The translations under genes and the position numbers were made by a program. Under the pieces are notes generated by a model that worked only from the letters and a program-made list of their open reading frames with translations, was not told the origin of the DNA and searched no databases. DNA of 64,000 bases from CAVSRC01 sp963785065 (GTDB lineage: Bacteria > Pseudomonadota > Alphaproteobacteria > Rhizobiales > Kaistiaceae), in the NCBI GenBank assembly GCA_963785065.1, contig CAWATX010000004.1, forward strand, positions 868,001 to 932,000. Reading direction: 5' to 3'. Below, one piece after another: positions 25,563-33,012 of the stretch. Each line of letters starts with the position of its first letter. Positions within the stretch are counted from its first letter, which is position 1.

Positions 25563-25600
25563 AGGAATAAATTCACAATTATATACATGACAAAGCAGTC
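25563..25600 (+). repeat. Conserved 38-bp cassette end, copy 2
   Basis: The block starts AGGAATAAATTCACAATT, continues with ATATACATG and ends ACAAAGCAGTC. It differs from copy 3 at only a few positions and from copy 1 at slightly more. The core AATTATATAC is AT-rich and promoter-like, and the start codon of the MTKQ gene lies inside the block. Similarity between copies stops abruptly at AGGAAT on the outer side. Copy 3 lies in inverted orientation 2.8 kb away, so the pair bounds accessory island 2 like terminal inverted repeats. Confidence 0.75.
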
Positions 25601-25808
25601 AGAAGGTCCTACAACGCAAGAGCCCAATGCCCGCTTAGGGCCGGGGGCAGGCGCGCCCGAATCAGATGTTGAGATCACGCCGGAGATGGTTGAGGCGGGG
25701 CAGCGGGCGCTCGCTAAGTGGGAATCCTCAAGTGATCCGTATTCGGCAAACTGCGTAAAATCTGTGTTTCTCGCGATGGCAAAGGCCATGCCGAGTTTGG
25801 GTCGGTAG
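25587..25808 (+). CDS. Small MTKQ-type protein, unknown
   Basis: A 73-residue protein. MTKQSEGPTTQEPNARLGPG and AGAPES make up the part shared with the truncated copy at 11323. The rest, VEITPEMVEAGQRALAKWES followed by SVFLAMAKAM, resembles a short motif common in small phage-associated proteins of rhizobia (ITPEMxEAGxxAL). Its 3' end overlaps the 3' end of the opposite cargo gene by 95 bp. The start codon is ATG here, while the equivalent codons in copies 1 and 3 are GTG and TTG. No named function. Confidence 0.6.
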   Translation: MTKQSEGPTTQEPNARLGPGAGAPESDVEITPEMVEAGQRALAKWESSSDPYSANCVKSVFLAMAKAMPSLGR

Positions 25809-26316
25809 GCCACGCCAACCATCCAGCCGCTTCTCTGGCGGCGACCGAAGCTTCGATGAAATCACTCACAAAATACGGCTTCGATTTTTGTTTGGTACGC
25901 GTTTCGTTGAAGAAGCGGATAAATTGTCCGCGCGTTTCATGGGCACCGAAGATCATATCCTTGTGGGAAATGCTGTGACGCAAAACTTTCGCTTTTCGGA
26001 TAGCGGCGTGAGCCGGGTCGATGAATTTTCCGAGAGTGGCGGAACTGGCGGCGAGCGTGGCCCACTCTGCCTTGAGCAGTTCCCACCTTTTGGTGAAGGG
26101 GCGCTTTTGCCATCCCGGTTCGTTCGTGGTGTTGTGAGTGATCAGAGCCCAAAGAAGGATGTTTAGCTGCTGCTCCATAACCGCCCAGTTCGCGATTAGC
26201 TTGCCGATGGGCGCAAAGAGCGATTCGTCCAAGCTAGGGAGCAATATCGGCGGTTCGGATTTGTCAGACACCTGAAGTGCAGCGCCGGTCATCTCAAACA
26301 TAGCGGCTTTGGCCAT
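25714..26316 (-). CDS. Hypothetical protein with HEPN-like R-x4-H motif (cargo gene of island 2)
   Basis: A 200-residue soluble, helical protein. Residues about 40-60 (IGKLIANWAVMEQQLNILLW) and the later AAIRKAKVLRHSISHKDMIFG, quoted in part as LRHSISHKD, give an arginine followed four residues later by histidine. That is the R-x4-6-H pattern of HEPN-type RNases, and RHSISH also recalls the RNxIAH form. This is a motif-level resemblance only. The ATG at 26316 has GGAG eight bases upstream and overlaps the start of the divergent small gene in CATG. It occupies the same position as the unrelated gene at 10523 in island 1. Confidence 0.65.
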   Translation of the reverse strand: MAKAAMFEMTGAALQVSDKSEPPILLPSLDESLFAPIGKLIANWAVMEQQLNILLWALITHNTTNEPGWQKRPFTKRWELLKAEWATLAASSATLGKFIDPAHAAIRKAKVLRHSISHKDMIFGAHETRGQFIRFFNETRTKQKSKPYFVSDFIEASVAAREAAGWLAWPTDPNSAWPLPSRETQILRSLPNTDHLRIPT

Positions 26317-26485
26317 GCCAAAAACTCCGAATGATCAATTCGAGACCGTTGTTAAGCGGCTTCTGTCCACGCCCCCTAAGCCCCATACTGACTCCAAGGT
26401 TGGCAAACGCAAACCTGGGGTTGAGGATGAGGCCGCGCACCGAGGACGAAAAGCAGCTCGTCCTAAGAAGGCTGATAAGGGGTGA
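26315..26485 (+). CDS. Small basic PKTP-type protein (frame element of island 2)
   Basis: A 56-residue protein, intact here: MPKTPNDQFETVVKRLLSTP, PKPHTDSKVGKRKPGVED and a strongly basic tail HRGRKAARPKKADKG. A decayed homologue lies at 10356-10524. Short proteins of this kind (PxEQFExVxxRLLxTPPKPH) recur in rhizobial genomes, as I remember, without assigned function. The basic tail could bind nucleic acid. The start overlaps the divergent cargo gene start by two bases, so the two genes cannot both be initiated by separate ribosomes on one transcript and must have opposite promoters. Confidence 0.65.
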   Translation: MPKTPNDQFETVVKRLLSTPPKPHTDSKVGKRKPGVEDEAAHRGRKAARPKKADKG

Positions 26486-26527
26486 TGAAGCGTCGCAATC
26501 GAAGCGGAGGTCAGGCCCAGAACGAGT

Positions 26528-26875
26528 TCACGCTTTGGATAAGGGAAAGTCCCACACCAATCGGTACTCTGTCGACTTCACACCCAGCGCCTGAATACAC
26601 TGATTTAGTACGCGCTCGTGTTCTGTGTGGTCGGAAAGGTCGGCACCCCGAATTCGTTGTTCGAGCTTGCGAGCTACCGCGCGCGCTTTCTGTCCTTGCG
26701 ACTGGTATTTTCGTTCTACCGCTTTAAGAATATCATAGGAGTTTGATTCCAATATTACGCGCAAGTATTGACATACGGAGCTTTCAAATACCGTTCCAGG
26801 AGGAAATGGTGTTGGACGCATCAAATATGAGTTAGCAATCGAATCATTTACATCTGCGTTTGGATCAAAGTTCAT
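26528..26875 (-). CDS. Hypothetical protein downstream of a zincin-like gene
   Basis: A 115-residue soluble protein in low-GC DNA. PGTVFESSVCQYLRVILESN and QKARAVARKLEQRIRGADLS are its most structured parts; no family is recognised. It starts 32 bp after the stop of the HExxH protein gene on the same strand, so the two probably form an operon. Its base composition is far lower in GC than the core genome, which fits recent acquisition. Confidence 0.6.
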   Translation of the reverse strand: MNFDPNADVNDSIANSYLMRPTPFPPGTVFESSVCQYLRVILESNSYDILKAVERKYQSQGQKARAVARKLEQRIRGADLSDHTEHERVLNQCIQALGVKSTEYRLVWDFPLSKA

Positions 26876-26907
26876 ATTTACTAGAACAGGATATATTATC
26901 CTATGTT

Positions 26908-27213
26908 CTATGATAGAAGGGAGATCTGACTGCAGACATACGAAGTAAACTCTTGGTCATGCGACGAATATAATGTTTCTGTCTCGGGGTAGCCCCTCAC
27001 GCGGCATTGAAGATGGCATAGCTCATGGGCTAAATTGTATAAATCGATCTTCTTCAGTCCAACAACGGGAATACCGTCCTCAATTCCGCACTCTGCATGA
27101 GCAAAGTTATTGGTCGACTTGTAGAACTTTATCGATTGACGGGATGTACTCTCAATTTCGTCTATGATGGCATCAATTTGAGCCGTCGTTTCAATTCCAA
27201 GAATTGTCGTCAT
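26908..27213 (-). CDS. Zincin-like protein with HExxH motif (ImmA/IrrE-like size class)
   Basis: A 101-residue protein. LYNLAHELCHLQCRVRGYPE contains HELCH, the zinc-binding and catalytic HExxH motif of metallopeptidases. It is far shorter than most such enzymes and has no helix-turn-helix domain, so it is a minimal zincin-like module reminiscent of the peptidase part of ImmA/IrrE proteins. Paired with the 115-residue gene downstream it could form a protease/partner unit of a mobile element. Activity is not demonstrated by the sequence alone. Confidence 0.65.
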   Translation of the reverse strand: MTTILGIETTAQIDAIIDEIESTSRQSIKFYKSTNNFAHAECGIEDGIPVVGLKKIDLYNLAHELCHLQCRVRGYPETETLYSSHDQEFTSYVCSQISLLS

Positions 27214-27371
27214 CTAGATTTATCTTTTGAAATTTGGGCGGTAGTAGAGATTTACCGCGCGAAACGATAAGGGCGACCGTAGCACGCTAGCCGCCCCTCT
27301 CGGTTGTGGCAAATTGCTAGGACTGCTTTGGCTTGCGGCGCATTCTCGCCAGCTTCCGCGCCAGCTGGCGG

Positions 27372-28342
27372 TTAGTTCGCGGCTTCACCAGTCCGCCGAT
27401 AGGTGAGGCGCTTGCCAGAGATGCCCTTCAAGGCTTCGTCGGTACGCATGGCGTCGGTAAAGCCGAGCGCGGTGCGGCGATTGTAGCGGAAGTCAAATTC
27501 GGCGAGATAGCGGTGCAGGTGGCTTTCGCCGCAATGCTGGTAGATGCCCTTCATGCCGCGCTTGAAAACGGAGAAGTAGCCTTCCACGGTATTGGAATGG
27601 ATGGCCTCGCCGTCCTCGTAACGGACGTACTCACCGGCCGAATGCTTGACGGTCTTGTGGCTGGCAAACTCCTTGCCGGTCTCCGTGTAGAGCCTGCTTT
27701 CGTCGGTCTGTAAGCCACTCTCACGGCGAATATTGCGGACCATGATTCGCGGACGTTGGTCGCCGTGGCGTCTTCGACATGGAACGTGCGGGCGTGTCCA
27801 CCGCGCTCCACAAGAGCCACAACGGCGCGCTTGTTGGCTGCGCCGCCACGGCCGCGCTTGTGCTGCTTGATAAACGGTTCGCCGCTGGTGCGCGTCTTGC
27901 GGGGGTTCTCGCGCTGTCCAAAGTAGGTTTCGTCCACCTCGACCTGCTTGCCTTCGCCGCCCATCGGTTCGGGATTGGCTTCCTTCATCGCCTCGCGAAT
28001 GCGGTGCGTCATGAACCACGCGGTCTTGTAGGTGACGCCCAACATGCGGTGTAGCTGATGGCTGCTCATGCCCTTCTTTGACGAGCAAAGCAGGTGCGTG
28101 GCGTATAGCCAGACATTCAGGGCGATCTTGGAACGCTCAAACACGGTGCCCACGGTGACGGTGAACTGCTCACGGCAAGCGTTGCACTGATAGACGCCCG
28201 GACGATGGGCCTTGCCCTTCATGCTGGTCACGTCGTCAGCGCCGCAATGCGGGCAGGTAACACCATCGGGCCAGCGCTGCGCTTCTAGATAGGCGCGGGC
28301 CGCGTCGGCATCGGTGAAATGAGCGGGAAGCTTGGCAACCAT
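27372..28342 (-). pseudogene. IS1595-family (ISXO2-like) transposase, frameshifted
   Basis: The protein starts at 28342 with a zinc ribbon (CPHCG at 30-34, CNAC at 53-56) and the ISXO2-like transposase core (LGVTYKTAWFMTHRIREAM, VEVDETYFGQREN). Near 27746 the frame is lost: ATATNVRE is followed in the correct family sequence by IMVRNIRRESGLQ, but one A is missing (GAATCATG instead of GAAATCATG). The rest, ESRLYTETGKEFASHKTVKH and FSVFKRGMKGIYQHC, continues to 27372 in another frame. AAGGGG precedes the ATG as a ribosome site. I could not define terminal inverted repeats with confidence. Confidence 0.88.
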
Positions 28343-28380
28343 CGGAAACCCCTTTGTCTCTTGACAATGTGGGGGATTGT

Positions 28381-28418
28381 GGCTGCTTTGTCAAGTATAT
28401 AATTGTGAATAAATTCCT
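28381..28418 (-). repeat. Conserved 38-bp cassette end, copy 3 (inverted relative to copy 2)
   Basis: On the minus strand the block starts AGGAATTTATTCACAATT, continues ATATACTTG and ends ACAAAGCAGCC. It lies about 40 bp upstream of the transposase ATG and could act as its promoter region. A perfect 8-bp dyad, CTTGACAA (28360-28367) with TTGTCAAG (28388-28395), overlaps the inner edge and could be an operator or hairpin. Only the first few codons (TTG ACA AAG CAG) of the MTKQ gene are kept here. Confidence 0.7.
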
Positions 28419-28459
28419 TGGACAGTCTATGCGTGTTTGCGCCGACGGGGATAACTTTC

Positions 28460-30110
28460 GGGTCTGACGCACTTCTGGTGCAGCTGGGGGGTCATGCGGC
28501 GCCGATCAGCCGGGCCTCGAGTAGGTCGAGCTTGGCGCGGCCGTACATCTGGCGCTTGACCAGCTTGAGCCTCGTGACCTGGCCCTCTGTCTGGCCGTTG
28601 GACCAGGGCGAGAAGATCGCGGCGTGGACGGCGGCGACGTCCCTGCGGATGCCGTTGGCGAACGAACTGACGAGGCTGTTGGCGGCGCGGTCGATCCAGG
28701 CCGGCAGCTGCGCCTCGGCTCTGGCGCGGACCATGCCGTGGAAGTCGCTGATGATTTGGCGCGCTGCGACGAGGTCGGGCACGCCCTCCTCGACGGCGGC
28801 GATGGTGACCGATTCCGACTTGGACAGGTTGTCCCTGGACGTCGTCATAAGCCGCGCCAAGGTCCGGGCCGAGGGCGTGCGGGCCAAGCTCTGGGCGTCG
28901 GTTTTGTCTGCCTGCCGCCGGCGCGTCGCCCATTCCACGACCACCCTGGCCGAGCCCCTGAAGCCTTGAGCCCTTAGCTGACGCCAGAGCGCGGCGGCGT
29001 TGCGGGCGCCGGCTTCCCATTGTGCGTCCAGCCAGGGCAAATGCGCCTCCAACGAACTCTGCCGGGGCCTGAAGACGTCGGAACGTTCGCCCCGAATGAT
29101 CCGGCGGATCGTCTGGCGATGGTGACCTGTGCGCTTGACGATCTGCTTGATCGAGACCCCGTCCTTCCACAGCGCCAGGATCGCGATGTTGGTCTCTTCA
29201 CGGCGCAGGTAGCCCTCGTACTGAAGGCGTTCGGCGGAGGTGAGCAGGTCCGGGTTGATCGTCGCCGCGCCGATCACTCGGCGGATCTGCCGCATCGATT
29301 TGCGAACAGCGTCGAGGAACGCCTGGGAGGCGTTGTGCATGAGATGCCAGCGATCGGCGACCTGGATCGCGTTAGGCAGCGCCTTGGCGATGGCCTCGCC
29401 GTAGCCGCCGCCGCGATCGCGCGCAACGACCGCGATGTCCGGATGACTGCGGAGCCAATCCTCCGCCGTCGTCTGCTCGCGATCAACAAGGAGCGCAACA
29501 GGCCGTCGGCGCTCAAGATCGCAGATGATCGTGCCGTACCGATGGTTCCGACGCCAGGCGAAGTCGTCGATGCCGATCACGGCGAGCGGATCGGTCGGCG
29601 GCCGTGCTCGCCGCCGGACGACGCGCAAAAGAGTGTCATTGCTCACCGGGGTCATCAGCCGTGCGGCGAAGGCGGCGGCCGGGCGGCCGCCGAGGGCGAG
29701 GCCAAGATGATGGACAATATGGTCGAGACGTTCGGTTCGCCGGGCGAGCGGCGCCAGGGCACATTCCGCGAACCGCTCGGCGAATATCCGACGCGGGCAG
29801 AGGACGGCGTCACACTGAAAACGCCGAACCATCACCCGCAGCTCGACGCGCCGTCCACCGAGCGGCAGGTCCGCGGGGCGGCGCCAATAGCGGCTACGCA
29901 CGCGTATCGATCGCGTGCCGCAGTCCGGGCAAGCGCAATCGTCCGCCTTCGCCCTTACCCAGATGACAACCCGATCGGGCTCGACCGCCGTACGCTCGAC
30001 ATTGAAGCCCGCCGGAACGAGGTCTGTGACCCGCTGAGCCAGCGCAATGATTCTCCCGTGAAAACCAGTGCAAGGACACGATCCGTCTGCATCAGAATTG
30101 AGTCAGACCC
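28460..30110 (-). mobile_element. ISL3-family insertion sequence with target-site duplication
   Basis: The element is about 1.65 kb. The left end GGGTCTGACGCACTTCTGG and the right end (read inward) GGGTCTGACTCAATTCTGA are imperfect inverted repeats of about 24 bp that both continue TGCAG. The flanks carry the same AACTTTC(G) at 28453-28460 and 30111-30118, a 7-8 bp target duplication as expected for ISL3 elements. The single transposase gene lies inside on the minus strand. The preserved duplication indicates a fairly recent insertion at the edge of accessory island 2. Confidence 0.9.
28492..30092 (-). CDS. ISL3-family transposase, 5' end probably frameshifted
   Basis: The protein is clear from 30048 down: an N-terminal region, zinc finger (CPDCGTRSIRVRSRYWRRP), and a DDE core with VIGIDDFAWRR, VVARDRGGGYGEA and the C-terminal SNGQTEGQVTRLKLVKRQMY. 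The open frame has no ATG, GTG or TTG before 29901, yet the zinc finger and about 45 further family-like residues lie upstream of that GTG. An ATG at 30092 starts MQTDRVLALVFTG in another frame. One extra base near 30055 would join it to RIIALAQRVTDLVPAGF. So either a one-base deletion or a rare start (ATT with GGGAGA upstream) must be assumed. Confidence 0.85.
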
Positions 30111-30210
30111 AACTTTCGTGGCTTTTTCGCCGGCGGGGACCGGTGGCCGACTTATCCCCGCTGCCGCCGGTGGGGCGACACTTGCCTTCGCGCAGTGCGG
30201 AGGCAGGCCG

Positions 30211-30561
30211 ATGAAGACAAGCGAATGGGAAGGCGCCGCAGAGCTGGCGAGGCGTGCGGCAACGTCAATTGGGGCGGTGATGGCGGCTGGTGTCGAGGAT
30301 TACGACCGCCGGCGCCATCTGCCGCGCGTCCTGCCGGTCGGCCCGGAGGAGATTTCCGACGAGAGCACCGCGGGGCGACGGCGGATCGTTGCTCGCCTGG
30401 CGCGCGCCTTGCGGGCCGAGCGCAATCGTGGCCGCGCCGGTCACTGGACCTACGATCTCAATCGGCACATTGCGCTGCGCCAGGCCTACCTGGCCGAGCG
30501 CCGGTGGCTCGCTCACCCGGCAAAAACCAAAACCGCCGGAGGCAGTCCCCCCGGCGGTTGA
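30211..30561 (+). CDS. Conserved hypothetical protein (DUF6477-like)
   Basis: A 116-residue helical protein. AAELARRAATSIGAVMAAGV, VEDYDRRRHLPRVLPVGPEE and RAERNRGRAGHWTYDLNRHI are its conserved-looking parts; the last resembles the C-terminal pattern of DUF6477-type proteins of alphaproteobacteria. A strong GGAGG lies about 8 bp before the ATG at 30211. It is convergent with mucR and shares the terminator hairpin, which lies within its last codons. Role unknown. Confidence 0.65.
   Translation: MKTSEWEGAAELARRAATSIGAVMAAGVEDYDRRRHLPRVLPVGPEEISDESTAGRRRIVARLARALRAERNRGRAGHWTYDLNRHIALRQAYLAERRWLAHPAKTKTAGGSPPGG
30525..30560 (-). terminator. Rho-independent terminator of mucR
   Basis: On the minus strand CCGCCGG and CCGGCGG form the stem around a loop of about ten bases, followed by TTTTGGTTTTTG. 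It begins about 25 bp after the mucR stop. It overlaps the last codons of the convergent gene at 30211-30561. Confidence 0.75.
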
Positions 30562-30584
30562 ACGTACTACCTGGCGAATCGCCG

Positions 30585-31001
30585 TCAGGATTTGCGGCGG
30601 CGCTGCTGTCCCAGGCCCATTTTCTTGGCCAGCGCCGAGCGCGCCGCAGCATAGTTCGGGGCAACCATCGGATAGTCGGCGGCCAGACCCCACTTGTCGC
30701 GGTACTCTTCCGGCGACAGGTCGTAATGGGTGCGCAGGTGGCGCTTCAACGACTTGAACTTCTTGCCATCCTCGAGACAGACGATGTAGTCGGGAAAGAC
30801 CGACTTCTTCGGATTCACCGCCGGCTTGAGGGGTTCCGGCTCGGGCTGCTGTAGCCCCATCTGGGTATTGCTCAGCGCACGATGCACATCGGCAATGAGC
30901 GCCGGCAAGTCGGCGGCGGGCACCGTGTTGTTGCTCACGTAAGCAGAGACGATGTCGGCCGCGAGGTCGATGAGGTCGGCGCTACCATTCTGTTCGTTCA
31001 T
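30585..31001 (-). CDS. mucR: MucR/Ros family zinc-finger transcriptional regulator
   Basis: A 138-residue DNA-binding protein. The N-terminal oligomerisation region (LIDLAADIVSAYVSNNTVPA, LPALIADVHRAL) precedes the Ros/MucR zinc finger VCLEDGKKFKSLKRHLRTHY and DLSPEEYRDKWGL. MucR proteins act as H-NS-like silencers of AT-rich promoters and control exopolysaccharide, motility and virulence genes in Hyphomicrobiales. I start at the ATG at 31001, preceded by AGGTGA. The family usually represses its own gene, and a dyad lies upstream at 31162-31195. Given that function, the AT-rich islands nearby are plausible targets. Confidence 0.96.
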   Translation of the reverse strand: MNEQNGSADLIDLAADIVSAYVSNNTVPAADLPALIADVHRALSNTQMGLQQPEPEPLKPAVNPKKSVFPDYIVCLEDGKKFKSLKRHLRTHYDLSPEEYRDKWGLAADYPMVAPNYAAARSALAKKMGLGQQRRRKS

Positions 31002-31335
31002 TTGCTTCACCTGATTCGTTGGTTTTCTTGTGCCCCGAAGACCGCAACTCGCCCTGCTGGTCACAGGACGTTGCCCTCACGATGCGCTCATCGGCAATCA
31101 TTCCCCATATACTTGCGGCCCTCTATAGGCGTGCTTTCCACCCAAGACAAGAGGTGGGCAACGATTATTGTCAGGTATTAAGAGACAATTGATCGTGTCA
31201 AACGCGCGCCGAAGACCGCAAAAAACTCTGGACCGACACCCGCGCCAGCTTTTTCAACTGAATGGTCAAATTGTCGCAAGCCTGATTCGCACCGCATACA
31301 CGGCATTCTTGGCGATTACGCACGTAAAGGCTGTA
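31002..31335 (-). promoter_or_regulatory. Gene-free region upstream of mucR with a dyad operator candidate
   Basis: This 334-bp gap holds no credible gene. At 31162-31195 an imperfect dyad pairs CGATTATTGTC with GACAATTGATCG around an AT-rich centre (AGGTATTAAGA). It is 160 bp upstream of the mucR ATG, in the AT-rich surroundings that MucR proteins prefer. It also lies downstream of the last antiporter gene, so it could equally be part of that transcript's end. Autoregulation is inferred. Confidence 0.45.
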
Positions 31336-33012
31336 TCAAAGAATATAGTATAAGAACAGGTAAGCGGCGAGCAGCAAGGTTGCCCAGAACGCCATGCTGC
31401 CCGTCGGCCAGGCCCGCGCCAGCACGCCGGACGGCCCGTGATGGCGATAGACGGTGGCCAGAAAGCGCGAAACGGCGCGCTCTGCCCGCGCGATGAACTT
31501 TCGCCGTATCTCGTCTGCCAGACGGTAGAGCGCCGCTGCCGCAAGCGGGCCGAGGCGGCGCCAGAACCAGTCCCAGTCGAGCGTGATCACTGGCTTGCGC
31601 TTAAGCAGCGGCAGGACGATGACGAAAGCGAGCCCACCGAACATGAGGAGCTGGATCATCGTCGTCACATGGCCGACGGTGTAGGGCGCGTAATCGACCG
31701 GGAACGGCAACAGGGCGTAGAGCGTGCCCGGGAAGATGCCGATGCCGAGGCAGAGCGCAGCGAACAACACCATTGCCGCCCGCATGGGCCATGGCGGATC
31801 CTTCGGGCGCAGACCGGAATCGCGGTTGAAGAAGATGTACCAGGGCCATTTGAGGCCAATGTCGATGAAGACGCCGACCGCGGCGGCCGTCACCAGCAGC
31901 CAGACGATGGGCATATGCGCTTCCGCGGCGCCCTCGGCGATCATCGCCTTGGAAATGAAGCCGGAGGTGAGCGGCACGGCGGAGATCGACAGCCCGCCGA
32001 TGATGCCGGTGATCATGGTGAGCGGCATATACCGGTATAGCCCGCCGAGTTCGGAGCTCTTGGTCCGGCCGGTCATGGTCATCACCGAGCCCGCCGACAT
32101 GAGCAGCAGCGCCTTGTAGATGATGTGGGTGAAGGCGTGGGCAGCCGCGCCGTTCAGCGCCATCGGCGTGCCGACGCCGATGGCGGTCACCATGAAGCCG
32201 ACCTGGTTGACCAGCGAATAGGACAGGATGCGGCGAATGTCGTTTTCCAGGATGCCGTAAATGATGCCGTAGAAGACCATCCACAGCCCGACGAAGATCA
32301 ACACCTCGGCGCCGGGGAAGCCGCGCAGGAGAACGTAGACCGCGGTCTTGGTGGTGAAAGCGGAGAGAAACACGGTGCCGCTGTACGAAGACGCCGGGTA
32401 GGACTCCGGCAGCCATGCCGACACCGGTGGAGCGGCGGCGTTGACCAGGAAGCCGGCAACGATGAGCCAATGCGCCAGTCCGTCGGTGTGCATGGCGGCA
32501 AAGGCTGTCGAGCCGGTCTCGGCGATGTGGCCGGCTATGCCGGCCATCAGCAGCACGCCGCCGAGCAGATGGACGACGGCATAGCGTAGCCCCGCGGCGC
32601 GCGCGCCCTTGCCGCCCGACCAGACGACGATGGTCGAGCCGATCGCCATCATCTCCCAGAAGATGAAGACGGTGATGAGATCGCCGGCAAACGTCACCCC
32701 GATCGCCGAGCCGGCATAGCAGAAGGCCGCCACCAGCTCGGTGACATTCTCACGGTTGAGGGCATAAAGGGCGCCGCCGAAGGCCATGATCGAAAAGACG
32801 ATGCCGAACAAACGGCTGAGCCGGCTGCCTTCGACCAGGATGAGATCGTGGCCGAGGAACGGCAGGGTCAGCCCCGGCCCGTCCGGCACCAGACAGGCAA
32901 GCGCGAGCGTCAGCACCGGGGCGGCCAGCATCACCGCCTGGCGGGCACGCTGCGGCAGCACCGGCAGAACCAGGCCGGCGGCGATGAGGACGAAGCCCGG
33001 CGGCAGCATCAT
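31336..33012 (-). CDS. Mrp-type antiporter subunit D-like protein (third NuoL/M/N homologue)
   Basis: A 558-residue integral membrane protein with about 14 membrane helices. It has the proton_antipo_M core: VFIFWEMMAIGSTIVVWSGG with a conserved Glu in the fifth helix region, AAPPVSAWLPESYPASSYSG and AAHAFTHIIYKALLLMSAGS with the channel His and Lys. A C-terminal extension with DWDWFWRRLG and a final helix is typical of Mrp-associated D subunits. The ATG at 33012 overlaps the preceding stop (ATGA). It probably forms one proton or sodium channel of the complex. Confidence 0.92.
   Translation of the reverse strand: MMLPPGFVLIAAGLVLPVLPQRARQAVMLAAPVLTLALACLVPDGPGLTLPFLGHDLILVEGSRLSRLFGIVFSIMAFGGALYALNRENVTELVAAFCYAGSAIGVTFAGDLITVFIFWEMMAIGSTIVVWSGGKGARAAGLRYAVVHLLGGVLLMAGIAGHIAETGSTAFAAMHTDGLAHWLIVAGFLVNAAAPPVSAWLPESYPASSYSGTVFLSAFTTKTAVYVLLRGFPGAEVLIFVGLWMVFYGIIYGILENDIRRILSYSLVNQVGFMVTAIGVGTPMALNGAAAHAFTHIIYKALLLMSAGSVMTMTGRTKSSELGGLYRYMPLTMITGIIGGLSISAVPLTSGFISKAMIAEGAAEAHMPIVWLLVTAAAVGVFIDIGLKWPWYIFFNRDSGLRPKDPPWPMRAAMVLFAALCLGIGIFPGTLYALLPFPVDYAPYTVGHVTTMIQLLMFGGLAFVIVLPLLKRKPVITLDWDWFWRRLGPLAAAALYRLADEIRRKFIARAERAVSRFLATVYRHHGPSGVLARAWPTGSMAFWATLLLAAYLFLYYIL

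Noticed and set aside
27300..28400. Terminal inverted repeats for the IS1595-type element
   Set aside because: GGTTGTGGC near 27303 and GGATTGTGGC near 28373 are in direct, not inverted, orientation, so I could not define the ends.
31168..31353. A 61-codon plus-strand frame upstream of mucR
   Set aside because: No ribosome site, no family pattern, and it overlaps the dyad region.
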